NCBI GenBank assembly: GCA_024233115.1
Contig: JACKQB010000007.1
Span: forward strand, 232,494-296,493
Direction: 5' to 3'
From: Akkermansiaceae bacterium
GTDB taxonomy: Bacteria > Verrucomicrobiota > Verrucomicrobiia > Verrucomicrobiales > Akkermansiaceae
Length of the DNA: 64,000 nt
The notes beneath the pieces were generated by a model. The model did no database searches, was not told the origin of the DNA, and saw only the letters and a program-made list of their open reading frames with translations. Both the position numbers and the translations under genes were made by a program. Positions 7,782 through 17,488 of the stretch are shown one piece after another. Position 1 is the first letter of the stretch, and each line of letters opens with the position of its first letter.

Positions 7782-10118
7782 TTGCACCGGAATCAAGCCA
7801 TACTAACATGGCCCGTCGTGTGTACTCCCACCCCATTGGCTCGATTTCTCTCGTTGTTTCCCCTATGGTCAATGTTGCTAGGGGTTGTCGCGGGTGTCTG
7901 GGTGGCGGATCACCACGGCACCACCGCATGGCTTTTGGGAGCAGTATGCGGCGGCATTGCCTCCCTTGTTTTCAGGAAAAAGGCCGTTACCTTCATCGTT
8001 CTCGGGACCCTGTTAGGGCACGGAATCCACGGGCTGCAGATTGATCTTCAAAGGTCATGGGTGAATGCTGCACGGTCAGGCGCACTCGCCAACCGGGTTC
8101 AACTAACAGGAACCATTATCGACACCGGCTCATCGCAAGACGGCCCTTACCTCGTTCAGGTTCACCGGATGGATGGCGAATCCGATACGCCCCCACCACT
8201 CCAGGTGAAAGGTGCCCGCGTGATCCTGACACCAGCCATCAAAAATAAACGCCCCCTCAAGTATGGCGACATGATCCAGTGCTCCGGAATACTCAGGGAG
8301 GTAGGCCCGATGCGCAACCCGTATGGCTTTGATCGAGCCCAGTGGTTTCACCGTCAGGGGGCGGATCTCACGATCACCCCCAGCTCCGCCGTCGTCGTGC
8401 AGGGGGTAAGCTGGTTTCGTCGTCCCGTCAGGACCACCGCCGACTGGAGGGTTCATTTACGTCAAAAAATGACCTCAGGACTTGCCCCTGACTCACGAGA
8501 AGCCCAGCTGATCAGAGCCGTCGTGTTAGGTGAGCGCCCGCCCCAACCATCGGGCATGATCGATGACTTCAGGAACAGTGGAACCCTGCATGTCTTTGCC
8601 GTCAGTGGTTTGCACGTCGGTATGGTGGGCACCATCATCGGCAGCCTGCTCTGGCTCCTCCGCGTGCCACGCTGGGTGTTGATCACCGGCATTATTCTCA
8701 GTATGACACTTTATGCTGGTATCACGGGCCTCCGGCCACCCGCCGTCCGCGCGGTCATTATGGCCTCTGTTTTCCTGGCAGGATTCCTGATCCGGCGACG
8801 GCCTTCGTTAATCAACAGCCTGGCCGCCAGCGCGGTCGTCGTTTTACTCTGGGACGGACACCAACTTTTCACACCGGGGTTCCAGCTTTCCTATGGCGTG
8901 CTGCTGACGCTTGCCCTGGCATCCGCGTTCTGGATGCGCGTGCTCAGGCCGATGGCCGAAATCGATCCCTTCATGCCGCGCCTGCTGCTCACCCCATGGC
9001 AGGAGCGGATTCTCAACTGGAGGAAATGGCTTCGGAACTCACTCTCCGTATCACTGGCCGCATGGATGGGCTCGGCTCCATTGATGTGGGTCCATTTCGG
9101 CATCATCACCCCCATCGCCATCATCGCCGGCATCCCGCTGATGTTGTTGGTTTTCGTGATCCTGGCCCTCGCCATGCTCAGCATCGCAGCAGGATCAGTC
9201 TGGGCACCCGCAGGCGAAACCGTAAACCAGGTAAACGCCCTCATGGCCAAAGCCACCTACAGCATCGCGGGAACATTCGCCGACACGCCAGGTGGGCATT
9301 GGCACCGCCAACCATCACGTCCGGAAAAAGGACGCGTTATCGTGTTTGATATACCCTATGGTGGCGGCGCAAACCTGATCGATATCGGCGGCGGCATTCT
9401 ATTGGATTGCGGACGGTCAGATCATTTTTACCGTCATGTCCTCCCCACCCTGAGTGCCTTGAGGTCAAACCCGGATTCCCTCATTGTTAGCCACGCCGAT
9501 TCGAAACACAGCGGCGGCATGCCACATTGCCTGGATCTCTTTCATCCCAAACAGGCGCTCATCCCACGCACCGACCAGCTCAGCAAAAGCTACCGCCATT
9601 TCCTGACCCGGGCAGAAGCCTCTGGCTGTCGACTCGTCATCCCGCACAGCGGGCAGTTTTTACCTATCAAACCGGATGTTGACCTGGAAATACTGCACGC
9701 TCCTGTCGAGCTGGAAGGCAAAGGCCGGGCAGACGATACCGGACTCGTTATCAGGCTGCATTGGTACGGCTGGAAAATCCTATTCACAGGTGACGCCGGG
9801 TTTATCACAGAAACCCGACTCCTTGAGTCCGGGCAGGATCTCAGTGCCGATGTTATCATCACCGGTAGAAACCGGGACGACTTCACGGGGCGGGAGGACT
9901 TCTACCGGGCTGTAGGCCCCAAGGCCGTTATCTCAAGCAACTGCGACTTCCCCGCCGAAGAAATCATTCCGCAGAGCTGGTTTGAGATGACCCGCAAGCT
10001 CAGGATCACCCCCCTCGATCAACAGCAGACCGGTGCCGTCACTCTGACAATCGACCATGGCAAGCTCGTGCTCACACCGACACTCACCCCTGACGAACCC
10101 GTCATCATCACACGCTGA
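7782..10118 (+). CDS. comEC: ComEC/Rec2 DNA-uptake channel with degenerate C-terminal MBL domain
   Basis: ComEC forms the inner-membrane pore through which single-stranded DNA enters during natural transformation. The 778-residue product has the expected order: N-terminal membrane helices and an OB-like DUF4131 region (residues about 90-210), the Competence domain with the hallmark FAVSGLHVGMVG (about 271-282) and many helices, then a metallo-beta-lactamase-like domain from about residue 510. In that last domain the usual HxDxDH reads HADSKH (about 568), and the later HHGS motif is replaced by GRNRDD, so nuclease activity in this domain is doubtful. The start is a TTG with no good alternative in frame. 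The next gene begins directly after the stop. Confidence 0.92.
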   Translation: MHRNQAILTWPVVCTPTPLARFLSLFPLWSMLLGVVAGVWVADHHGTTAWLLGAVCGGIASLVFRKKAVTFIVLGTLLGHGIHGLQIDLQRSWVNAARSGALANRVQLTGTIIDTGSSQDGPYLVQVHRMDGESDTPPPLQVKGARVILTPAIKNKRPLKYGDMIQCSGILREVGPMRNPYGFDRAQWFHRQGADLTITPSSAVVVQGVSWFRRPVRTTADWRVHLRQKMTSGLAPDSREAQLIRAVVLGERPPQPSGMIDDFRNSGTLHVFAVSGLHVGMVGTIIGSLLWLLRVPRWVLITGIILSMTLYAGITGLRPPAVRAVIMASVFLAGFLIRRRPSLINSLAASAVVVLLWDGHQLFTPGFQLSYGVLLTLALASAFWMRVLRPMAEIDPFMPRLLLTPWQERILNWRKWLRNSLSVSLAAWMGSAPLMWVHFGIITPIAIIAGIPLMLLVFVILALAMLSIAAGSVWAPAGETVNQVNALMAKATYSIAGTFADTPGGHWHRQPSRPEKGRVIVFDIPYGGGANLIDIGGGILLDCGRSDHFYRHVLPTLSALRSNPDSLIVSHADSKHSGGMPHCLDLFHPKQALIPRTDQLSKSYRHFLTRAEASGCRLVIPHSGQFLPIKPDVDLEILHAPVELEGKGRADDTGLVIRLHWYGWKILFTGDAGFITETRLLESGQDLSADVIITGRNRDDFTGREDFYRAVGPKAVISSNCDFPAEEIIPQSWFEMTRKLRITPLDQQQTGAVTLTIDHGKLVLTPTLTPDEPVIITR

Positions 10119-11846
10119 TTGCCACTATTCGTTGGACAAACTACCAAGAAACAAGCAATTTTCTGCCCGCCCAACAACCCACTCCCACGAGCCATCGTCA
10201 GAAAAAACTTCAGCCTCCTGCTCGCCCTGCGGTATTTAAACCCGCTGCGCACCCACGTCTCCGTCATCACCCTCATCTCGCTGGCAGGTGTCGCCATCGG
10301 TGTGATGGTTCTTGTGGTCGTGCTTTCCGTCTTCGGGGGGTTCGAGCAACTCGTCAAAGACCGCGTCCTCAGCTACACCCCACATATCAACGTCGAGCGG
10401 GTCGCACCATGGCCGGATCCCGGTGAAGCCCCGGACTACAACGCCGAGGAGGAATGGCGGTCTGTGGAAAAATCCATGGCATCCCTCGATGGCGTGGAAA
10501 GCGCCTACGCCCTGGTCAACGACTGGGTTCTTCTCGACCGGTCCGGTGCAGTGGCTCCAGCGTCGATGCAGGCGATCGATACCACCAACGAGTCGCAGCT
10601 CCAATCCCTCCAGAAACTCATCAAGCCCGGAGACGGCAGTGCGGATATGGGTCTCGGTGAACTGGCCGTCATTTCATCCCTCACTGCGGAACGTTTCGGG
10701 ATTACCGTCGGCGAAATCATCCAGATCCACACCAACCGTAACCTCAAACAAATCCAACCCGTGCTCGAACGTATCGGCGAGCCTCCCTTCCATGAAACCA
10801 ACGCTGATATCCTGACCCAGATCAAGGCCGACATGCAAAGCTGCGCCACGGCCCATGGAGCCAAGGAAACCGTCCCTATTTCCGAACTCCAAAACCTCTA
10901 TTACAACCAGCTCAAACCGCTGATGGACTACAATATCCGCAATGCGGAAAAAGAGATCATCGAGGATGTGCTGATCCATCTCGAACAAGGGGAGCGCAGC
11001 ACTCCGGCTCCCGACAACAGCGGGGTTTACACCTTCGACGCCGGCCACATGGCAAAAGCAATAGAGAAGCTGGATGCACTGCAACACACCGACAGCAAGG
11101 AAAGCGACATTCAGGATATCAAACACATGAAGACGGTTGTGCTCCCCAAGGACCTCACCGTGATTGGCATCTACCAAGCGACCCGCCACGCCGCCAGCCC
11201 GGATGTTTTTGTCCCTCTTCCCGTCGGCCAGGATCTCACCGGCCTGGGTGCGGGAGTCCGGGGCATCGCTCTCCGCCTCAACGATCCTTACAAGGCTGCC
11301 GAGGTATTAAATAAATCCATCCTCCCTAACATTCCGGACGATGGAGCCTGGGACGCCCGCACCTGGATGCAGGATCACCAGCAGCAGTTTTCGCTGATCA
11401 AGACCCAACGCCATTTGCTATCCATCTCGCTATCCTTCATTATGCTGGTATCCGCCTTTTCGATCATGGCGGTCATGTTTACAGTCACCATCCAGAAGAA
11501 ACGGGAAATCGGCGTTATGAAGGCACTCGGCGCCACCCCGTTCCAGCTGGTGAGGGTGTTCCTCTACCAAGGGGTCATCATCGGATTGATAGGTGGCCTA
11601 ATTGGCCTGGGTCTCGGCTATCTGGCTATTATCAAAAGACAAGCCATCCTGGATATGTTCGCCTCATGGGGCTTCGACCCCTTTCCCGCCGAATTCAATG
11701 GCTTCGAGGAACTCCCCGCCATCATCAACCCAACGGAGTTTCTGGTGGTCTTTCTGGCAGCCTTTGCCATGTGCGTTGTGGCCACCCTCGTTCCCGCCTT
11801 CGCAGCATCCCGCAGCGATGCGGCGAAATCCCTGCGAAATATGTGA
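10119..11846 (+). CDS. LolC/LolE-type ABC transporter permease (FtsX family)
   Basis: The 575-residue membrane protein starts with the typical LolC/E opening: ALRYLNPLRTHVSVITLISL followed by AGVAIGVMVLVVVLSVFGGFE (about residues 35-75). It then has a large periplasmic MacB-type domain and three C-terminal helices with the conserved KKREIGVMKALGA coupling segment near residue 465. LolCDE releases lipoproteins from the inner membrane for outer-membrane sorting, and other FtsX permeases do related work. The periplasmic domain is longer than usual, with a helical insert around residues 215-330. The start is a TTG immediately after the comEC stop and is uncertain. No ATPase subunit is adjacent. 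Confidence 0.85.
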   Translation: MPLFVGQTTKKQAIFCPPNNPLPRAIVRKNFSLLLALRYLNPLRTHVSVITLISLAGVAIGVMVLVVVLSVFGGFEQLVKDRVLSYTPHINVERVAPWPDPGEAPDYNAEEEWRSVEKSMASLDGVESAYALVNDWVLLDRSGAVAPASMQAIDTTNESQLQSLQKLIKPGDGSADMGLGELAVISSLTAERFGITVGEIIQIHTNRNLKQIQPVLERIGEPPFHETNADILTQIKADMQSCATAHGAKETVPISELQNLYYNQLKPLMDYNIRNAEKEIIEDVLIHLEQGERSTPAPDNSGVYTFDAGHMAKAIEKLDALQHTDSKESDIQDIKHMKTVVLPKDLTVIGIYQATRHAASPDVFVPLPVGQDLTGLGAGVRGIALRLNDPYKAAEVLNKSILPNIPDDGAWDARTWMQDHQQQFSLIKTQRHLLSISLSFIMLVSAFSIMAVMFTVTIQKKREIGVMKALGATPFQLVRVFLYQGVIIGLIGGLIGLGLGYLAIIKRQAILDMFASWGFDPFPAEFNGFEELPAIINPTEFLVVFLAAFAMCVVATLVPAFAASRSDAAKSLRNM

Positions 11847-11936
11847 GCCTCCCTCACGTATTATCCTGCATATGATACGAAGCAGCGGCTCGGGCCACCA
11901 CCCTCCAGCCACTCCTATTCAGCACTCAACAGCCCT

Positions 11937-13862
11937 ATGATCTTACGATTCATCACCAGAGGACTCTCCATCCTCCTGCTTGCATACCTGGCACCCGACA
12001 CCGCCCAGGCGAAGTTCTCGCGCGCGCCCTACGTCCAGCTTGCAACGGAAAACTCGATCTTCATCGTCTGGCGCACCCAGACACCGGCGGATCCAGTCAT
12101 CCGCTACGGCAGCTCCCGGGAACAACTCGATCACGTTTGTCCCAGGGACCAAATTGTCACCCGCAGGACGGAGAAGGACCGCAATGGCCTCACCAGCCCG
12201 CCTCTCCATAGCGCTCCCGACGGCACTTACCAGTTTGAGGCCAAAGTCACCGGTCTCTCACCAGACACCCGTTACTATTACGCCGTTTATGATGGCGATA
12301 CCCGCCTCACCCCCGACGATGGCACCTACAGCTTCCGCACCCATCCGGTGCGTGGCGCCAAGCGTGACATCTACTTCTGGGCGGTCGGCGATTCTGGTCG
12401 TGGCAACCAAATGCAACGCGATGTCCACAAGGCGATGCTCGACTTCAATAAAAAGCACAAGCTCACTCTCGATATGTACCTCCACGTCGGTGACATGGCC
12501 TACGGCAGCGGCAAAGACCCCGAGTTCCAGGCGAACTTTTTTCAGATCTACGAGCCCACCCTCCGCAACACCGTCTGTTGGCCCGCCATGGGGAACCACG
12601 AGGGGTTTTCGTCCCAGGGGAAAACCGGCGTCGGCCCCTACTACGATGCCTACATCACCCCCACCCAGGCCGAGGCAGGGGGCGTCCCGTCCGGAAAAGA
12701 AGCGTACTACTCGTTCGACTACGGTCGCACCCACTTCATCGTGCTTAATTCACATGACCTCGACCGCGCACCGACCGCGACCATGGCCCAGTGGCTCCGT
12801 GAGGATCTCGCTAAAACCCCGCCTGAGAAAACCGACTGGTTGATCGCCTACTGGCACCACCCTCCCTACACCAAAGGCAGCCATGACAGTGACAAGGAAA
12901 ATCAGCTCATCGAAATGCGCCAGCACATCATGCCCATCCTCGAGTCATCGGGCGTCGATCTCGTCCTAACAGGCCACTCACACATCTACGAGCGCTCCAT
13001 GCTCATCGATGGCGCCTACGACACCCCCACAACGGCAGAAAACCACGTACTCGACGATGGTGACGGAGACACCAAAGGCGACGGGGCTTACCAAAAAAGC
13101 CCGGGCCTGAAACCTAACCAGGGTACCGTCCAGGTCGTCACCGGCCACGGTGGCACCGGCCTCCACAGGCTCGGATATTCACCCGTCATGAAACGGAGCA
13201 TCCTGCAAAATGGATCCACTCTCGTCCACATCAGCGGCAACACCCTCAGCGCCACCATGCTCAACTACCGTGGCGAGGTTGTTGATTCCTTTCAAATCGA
13301 GAAAAAACAAGCCGTCACCCCCACCCGCATCGCCAATCCATGGCAACCCGGCAAACCCGTCGAAGGTGATTATCTCATCCCCAAAAAAGCAGATTGGCGC
13401 TACCTGGCCGGCAGATTCCCCGCCAATAACTGGATGGCTCCGCAGTTTGACGACTCCTCCTGGAAACTCGGCAAAGCCGGATTCGGATACGGTGACGCGG
13501 ACGACACCACCGTGCTCGACATGCGGAACAAATACAGCAGCGTCTATATCCGCCGCAACTTTGACCTCAAAGACCCCAGGGACGCCAACAAGCTCTGGTT
13601 GGGTATCAGCTACGACGATGCCTTCATCCTCTACATCAACGGCAAAGAAGCCATCCGCAACGGTGTCAAGATGGGCCGCGGGAAAAACGCCAGAAACATC
13701 GCCCAACACGAAGCCGAACGAACCTTCGATATGTTTGATCTCAGCCCATACGCAAATCTGATCAATGTCGGTAACAACACCATCGCCATCGAAGGCCACA
13801 ATCACGCCAAGACAAGCTCCGACTTCACCCTCCACCCCACCCTCATCCTCCAAAAAAAATAG
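11937..13862 (+). CDS. Secreted purple acid phosphatase-like metallophosphoesterase
   Basis: The 641-residue protein has a signal peptide (MILRFITRGLSILLLAYL...AQA), an N-terminal fibronectin III-like domain (residues about 25-130) and a purple-acid-phosphatase catalytic domain. All metal-binding motifs are visible: GDSG (about 151), GDMAYG (184), GNHE (219), WHHPP (305) and GHSHIYER (345). These residues hold the binuclear metal centre that removes phosphate from monoesters. A C-terminal beta domain follows from about residue 470 (GFGYGDADDTT ... YDDAFILYINGKE), a jelly-roll-like module common on secreted enzymes of Planctomycetota and Verrucomicrobiota. It probably acts outside the cytoplasm to liberate phosphate. 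It stands upstream of a small TPR gene. Confidence 0.92.
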   Translation: MILRFITRGLSILLLAYLAPDTAQAKFSRAPYVQLATENSIFIVWRTQTPADPVIRYGSSREQLDHVCPRDQIVTRRTEKDRNGLTSPPLHSAPDGTYQFEAKVTGLSPDTRYYYAVYDGDTRLTPDDGTYSFRTHPVRGAKRDIYFWAVGDSGRGNQMQRDVHKAMLDFNKKHKLTLDMYLHVGDMAYGSGKDPEFQANFFQIYEPTLRNTVCWPAMGNHEGFSSQGKTGVGPYYDAYITPTQAEAGGVPSGKEAYYSFDYGRTHFIVLNSHDLDRAPTATMAQWLREDLAKTPPEKTDWLIAYWHHPPYTKGSHDSDKENQLIEMRQHIMPILESSGVDLVLTGHSHIYERSMLIDGAYDTPTTAENHVLDDGDGDTKGDGAYQKSPGLKPNQGTVQVVTGHGGTGLHRLGYSPVMKRSILQNGSTLVHISGNTLSATMLNYRGEVVDSFQIEKKQAVTPTRIANPWQPGKPVEGDYLIPKKADWRYLAGRFPANNWMAPQFDDSSWKLGKAGFGYGDADDTTVLDMRNKYSSVYIRRNFDLKDPRDANKLWLGISYDDAFILYINGKEAIRNGVKMGRGKNARNIAQHEAERTFDMFDLSPYANLINVGNNTIAIEGHNHAKTSSDFTLHPTLILQKK

Positions 13863-13931
13863 GTCAAGTTTGCAACTTACCGACAACCCAGGCCACGCGC
13901 AACCCCAGCAGCTCAACATTCAGCCTCCTCA

Positions 13932-14837
13932 ATGCCCCTCCCTCGCTACATTCTCCTGACACTCACTCTAACCATCTCCATGGTTACAGCTCACGAGAGC
14001 CCGGAACACAACATCCAGCAACTCACTGCCCACATCGAGTCAGACAGGACGCCAGCTCTCCTTTTCCAACGCGCCATCGCCTACCGCGCCCTCGGGAGGT
14101 TGGAAAATGCCACAAGCGACCTGGTGGAGGCCATTACCCTCGCCCCGGACAACCTCGGCTACCAGCTTGAACTCTGCCGTACCCAGCTGGCCCAGTCACA
14201 TTTGGACAAAGCGCTCAATACCGCCAACCACGCGCTCCATCTCGCTGACACCGCCAGCCAACGCGCGGCCTGCCACATGCTTCGTGCCGAAACCTATCAC
14301 CGTAGCAACCGACCCAAACCCTCGCTGCAAGCGTGCCAGCTTGCCTTCCGCGAAATACCCGAGGGGGAAATCGAATGGTATCTCATGCGCTCGGCAAACC
14401 AACTCATCCTCGGTAAACACAAACAACGCATCGCCGACCTGAAAGCCGGCCATACCCACCACCATAGCGCCGTTCTGAAAGAGCACTGGATTGATGCCAT
14501 CATCGACTCCTCCGATTTCAAAACCGCCCTCCCCCTGGTTGAATCCGAGTTGTCCGACCGGCGTTGGAAGTCGTCCTGGCTGATCAAACGCGCGCGCGCG
14601 CTCCAAGGCCTCCAGCGTGACGCGGAGGCCTCCGCCGATCTCCACGCCGCTCTTGCGGAAATCAATGCCAGACTCATCCCCTCACGGCCCGATCCCCTCC
14701 TGCTCGCCGACCAAGGGCTCGTCCACGTCCTCCTCGGCGACCATGCATCCGCGCAAGTCTCCCTCAAGAAGCTCCTTCAAATCAACGCCCCCGCGTGGCT
14801 CACTGCCCGTTTGGAAGCTGTTATTATCAAGAAATGA
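13932..14837 (+). CDS. Exported TPR protein
   Basis: The 301-residue protein has a signal peptide (MPLPRYILLTLTLTISMVTA) and then tetratricopeptide-like repeats throughout (for example FQRAIAYRALGRLENATSDL at about residues 42-61 and QLELCRTQLAQSHLDKALNT at about 76-95). No catalytic motif is visible. It begins 69 bases after the phosphatase gene on the same strand and could be its accessory or export partner, although context is the only support. The function is unknown. Confidence 0.8.
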   Translation: MPLPRYILLTLTLTISMVTAHESPEHNIQQLTAHIESDRTPALLFQRAIAYRALGRLENATSDLVEAITLAPDNLGYQLELCRTQLAQSHLDKALNTANHALHLADTASQRAACHMLRAETYHRSNRPKPSLQACQLAFREIPEGEIEWYLMRSANQLILGKHKQRIADLKAGHTHHHSAVLKEHWIDAIIDSSDFKTALPLVESELSDRRWKSSWLIKRARALQGLQRDAEASADLHAALAEINARLIPSRPDPLLLADQGLVHVLLGDHASAQVSLKKLLQINAPAWLTARLEAVIIKK

Positions 14838-14891
14838 CGACCACCAAACTTGAGCCTTGCTTCTTACCCCCCGATTCTTAACCCTGCGCCT

Positions 14892-15452
14892 ATGCGCGAT
14901 ATCGTTTATTTTGACCTCGAAACCCAACGTAGCTTTGGCGACGTGGGAGGTTCGGCAAACAAAGATAAAATGGGCATTTCAGTCGGCGTCGCCTACTCGA
15001 CCCGCACCGGGCAATACCACATTTTCGGCGAGGACCAGACCGATGAGCTGGTCAGCATGCTTACCCGGGCCGACCTCGTGGTCGGATACAACCACATGTA
15101 TTTTGACTATCCCGTCCTACAAGGCTACACGATCCTCGACCTCGCAGACAGCACCATCAACCTCGACATGCTGATCGAGGTGGAAAAAATCCTTGGTCAC
15201 AGGCTCAAACTCGATTCCCTCGCCGAGGCATCACTCGGTTTCGGAAAATCCGGCGACGGTCTCGACGCGCTGCGCTGGTGGCAGGAATACAAAAAGACCG
15301 GCAACCCGGAGCCGATGATGAATATTGCCAGATACTGCTGCTTCGATGTCAAGGTCACCAAATGTGTGCACGAATACGGCATCAAAAACGGACACCTTAA
15401 ATACAAAGACCGCAATGGCAACGACACCCAGTTTGAAGTCGACTGGTCGTGA
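14892..15452 (+). CDS. RNase H-like DEDD 3'-5' exonuclease domain protein
   Basis: I start at the ATG at 14892 (MRDIVYFDLETQRS) because it puts the first catalytic motif near the N-terminus; the frame is open further upstream to 14850. The 186-residue product shows exonuclease motif I FDLET (Asp and Glu), motif II GYNHMYFDYP (about residue 66-75) and motif III CCFDVKVT (about 149-156), giving the four acidic residues of the DEDD superfamily that bind two magnesium ions. It most resembles the YprB/RNase_H_2 group of stand-alone nucleases. The substrate (DNA or RNA) cannot be told. It converges on the ATP-grasp gene, 41 bases away. Confidence 0.82.
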   Translation: MRDIVYFDLETQRSFGDVGGSANKDKMGISVGVAYSTRTGQYHIFGEDQTDELVSMLTRADLVVGYNHMYFDYPVLQGYTILDLADSTINLDMLIEVEKILGHRLKLDSLAEASLGFGKSGDGLDALRWWQEYKKTGNPEPMMNIARYCCFDVKVTKCVHEYGIKNGHLKYKDRNGNDTQFEVDWS

Positions 15453-15492
15453 AGGAGCTACCCCCTCCCTCCTTCCTTCAGCCTATGCGGGT

Positions 15493-16644
15493 TCAAGCCT
15501 GGTAAGAAACCCGGACCGTCCCGACAGCCTGTTCCAATGCCTCCGCACATGCTGGAAGCGTTGCGGCCTCCGCCAGCACGTAGCCCTTGGAGTCACCGCT
15601 TCCGATACGCTCTCCCACGACGTCACCTGCGCAGAGTTTGCAACTTGCATGTACCACTCCAGGTATCGCCAATGCCTCATCCAGGCCGTTGACCCGTGAA
15701 ACCACGCCCGGCTCCGGATGGAGCAACCACATCCCGGCAAAACGTTTGTGGCTCCGGGGCATGCGCGGGGTTTCTGCCACGGCAAGCCGGAGCAACGCTT
15801 CCCAAGGATCAAAGTCATACGCGCGTGCCATCAAATCCATGATGTATCCACCCGGAGGACGGGCCGCAATCTCTCCAAAAACAGGACCATCCCCCCCTAA
15901 AAACACCTCCATGTGGCTGATCCCGTCACCAAGCCCCAGGGCATGGTGCACTTTTTCCGCTAGACTGTCTACCTGCCGGGCATCCTCCCCGGGGAGGTCG
16001 TTAGGCACAATATTCGCCCACCTGGGTTTGAGGTAATTGGTTAGATTGCGGAAAATGGTTACATCGTTCGCCCGGTATGTTTCAACACTCAACTCCGTCC
16101 CCCGGACAAATCCCTCAACCAACAAACCAGGCTTGAGTCGACTCGCCAATTCATCCTGGTCATGGCAAATCCAGACACCCCGACCACCCGAGCTGATGGG
16201 CATTTTCAACACCACTGGCAATCCTAATAGATCTATCAGCTCCGCTGCAGAAGTTTGTTCACCCGCTTCCACCCAGGGAGCGCATGGAAGACCTGCCGCC
16301 GCAATCGCTTTTTTCATCACCAGTTTATCGTGACAACGCATTGCCACTTCCGGCGCAATGCCCGGTAGACGGAAGTATTGGCGGATTGCCGCCGCCGCCA
16401 CCACAGAGCCCGTGGTTACAGCCGCGACCCCTATCGGAGGCCTGCCATGCCCCTCTGGAAACATCTCCCGCACACGCTCAAGCGCCCAATCCGCCGCACC
16501 TCCAAAGGCGAGGCGGGACTGCTCAATACGCGACTTCACATCGATCACTACCGGCTCGTATCCACAACGCCTCGCTGCCACAATCGCGCCTTTCCGTCTA
16601 CCGACTAAAACAATGCGATCTTGAACCAGACGACTCGTGTCCAT
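15493..16644 (-). CDS. ATP-grasp ligase
   Basis: The 383-residue protein has the ATP-grasp layout: an N-terminal Rossmann-like domain (IVLVGRRKGAIVAARRCGY), a central lysine-bearing region (MRCHDKLVMKKAIAAAGLP, about 103-121), a phosphate-binding glycine loop (PISSGGRGV) and the magnesium-binding glutamate in FGEIAARPPGG (about residue 256). Family members join a carboxylate to an amine or thiol using ATP, for example dipeptide ligases and PurK-like enzymes. The substrate is unknown. It is the last gene of a minus-strand trio, after a kinase-like gene (70 bases upstream) and a SET-domain gene. That neighbourhood suggests modification of a peptide or protein, but this is inference. Confidence 0.85.
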   Translation of the reverse strand: MDTSRLVQDRIVLVGRRKGAIVAARRCGYEPVVIDVKSRIEQSRLAFGGAADWALERVREMFPEGHGRPPIGVAAVTTGSVVAAAAIRQYFRLPGIAPEVAMRCHDKLVMKKAIAAAGLPCAPWVEAGEQTSAAELIDLLGLPVVLKMPISSGGRGVWICHDQDELASRLKPGLLVEGFVRGTELSVETYRANDVTIFRNLTNYLKPRWANIVPNDLPGEDARQVDSLAEKVHHALGLGDGISHMEVFLGGDGPVFGEIAARPPGGYIMDLMARAYDFDPWEALLRLAVAETPRMPRSHKRFAGMWLLHPEPGVVSRVNGLDEALAIPGVVHASCKLCAGDVVGERIGSGDSKGYVLAEAATLPACAEALEQAVGTVRVSYQA

Positions 16645-16714
16645 AACAATAAGTTACTAACAGAAAGATGCGTTGATGACCAGAAAAATACTTATCCCAT
16701 CGGGTGAAACGAAT

Positions 16715-17488
16715 CTACCCCCCAGCCCAATCAATGGACTCCAGATGCCGGACCAGTACTTCCGCCGATTTGAATTTACGGGCAATCAATGTTTTTTTCA
16801 GTCCACAGCAAATATCCCGGACCCATTGAGGATGCCTTGCATAATACCTCGCTCCTCCTATCGCATCGTAAAATACCCGGATCATACAACAGATGTCATG
16901 CTGTTGGTTGCTACGGCTTGACTTTCCCCAGTTAAACAGATCTAACAGTTTCAGATTATAACTGACCCCCAAACTCTGCACGATGATGTTGTCGCTATGA
17001 AGATCCCCGTGATACTCACCCAGGTTGTGCATGTTTTCCACGCCTTTTGCCAGGGCATGAAGCAAATGCAGTCCCTGAAACAACGCTAACCGGCCGCCCC
17101 GGTACCGGGACAGATGCCGGGTCAGCAATTCCCCTTCCACGTATTCCGATACAAATAGGGTCAGAACCTCACCGTCATGTTCAATTTTTTCACAACTATG
17201 ATATCCAATCATCACCGGACACTTCCTCAGCCTGTGTAGTCTTTGGGCATAGGCAATGGCTGACTTGTTTTGCAAATTACGCTGGGGGTAGAATATTTTT
17301 GCCGCCCGCTCAACCTGGGTGACCACCTCTTTGATCTTATAGACTTCACCTTCCCATCCTCGCCCAAGCATGGATACGACCTCATACTTATCAGCAAGTA
17401 TGCTGCTTACTTCCAATGCAAACCTAGAAACCATCACGGGTAATATCTGGGTAATCCCAATCAGAAAAATGGATGATTCATGCAACAA
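16715..17488 (-). CDS. Eukaryotic-like protein kinase domain protein
   Basis: The 257-residue protein is a compact kinase fold. Visible motifs are the glycine loop GRGWEGEVY (residues 43-50), the ATP-anchoring lysine in AAKIFYP (Lys64), the catalytic loop HGDLHSDN (160-167) and a metal-binding segment DLFNWG (183-188) in place of DFG. The HGDLH form with a following N is shared with RIO, aminoglycoside and lipopolysaccharide kinases as well as bacterial Ser/Thr kinases. There is no transmembrane or sensor domain. Translation starts inside the end of the SET gene (11-base overlap), so the two are translationally coupled. The substrate is unknown, and the SET protein or a shared target is a possibility. 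Confidence 0.8.
   Translation of the reverse strand: MLHESSIFLIGITQILPVMVSRFALEVSSILADKYEVVSMLGRGWEGEVYKIKEVVTQVERAAKIFYPQRNLQNKSAIAYAQRLHRLRKCPVMIGYHSCEKIEHDGEVLTLFVSEYVEGELLTRHLSRYRGGRLALFQGLHLLHALAKGVENMHNLGEYHGDLHSDNIIVQSLGVSYNLKLLDLFNWGKSSRSNQQHDICCMIRVFYDAIGGARYYARHPQWVRDICCGLKKTLIARKFKSAEVLVRHLESIDWAGG

Noticed and set aside
15451..15475. GAAGGAG...CTCCTTC stem as a terminator after the exonuclease gene
   Set aside because: The loop is long and unpaired, it overlaps the stop codon and lacks a T-run; support is too weak.
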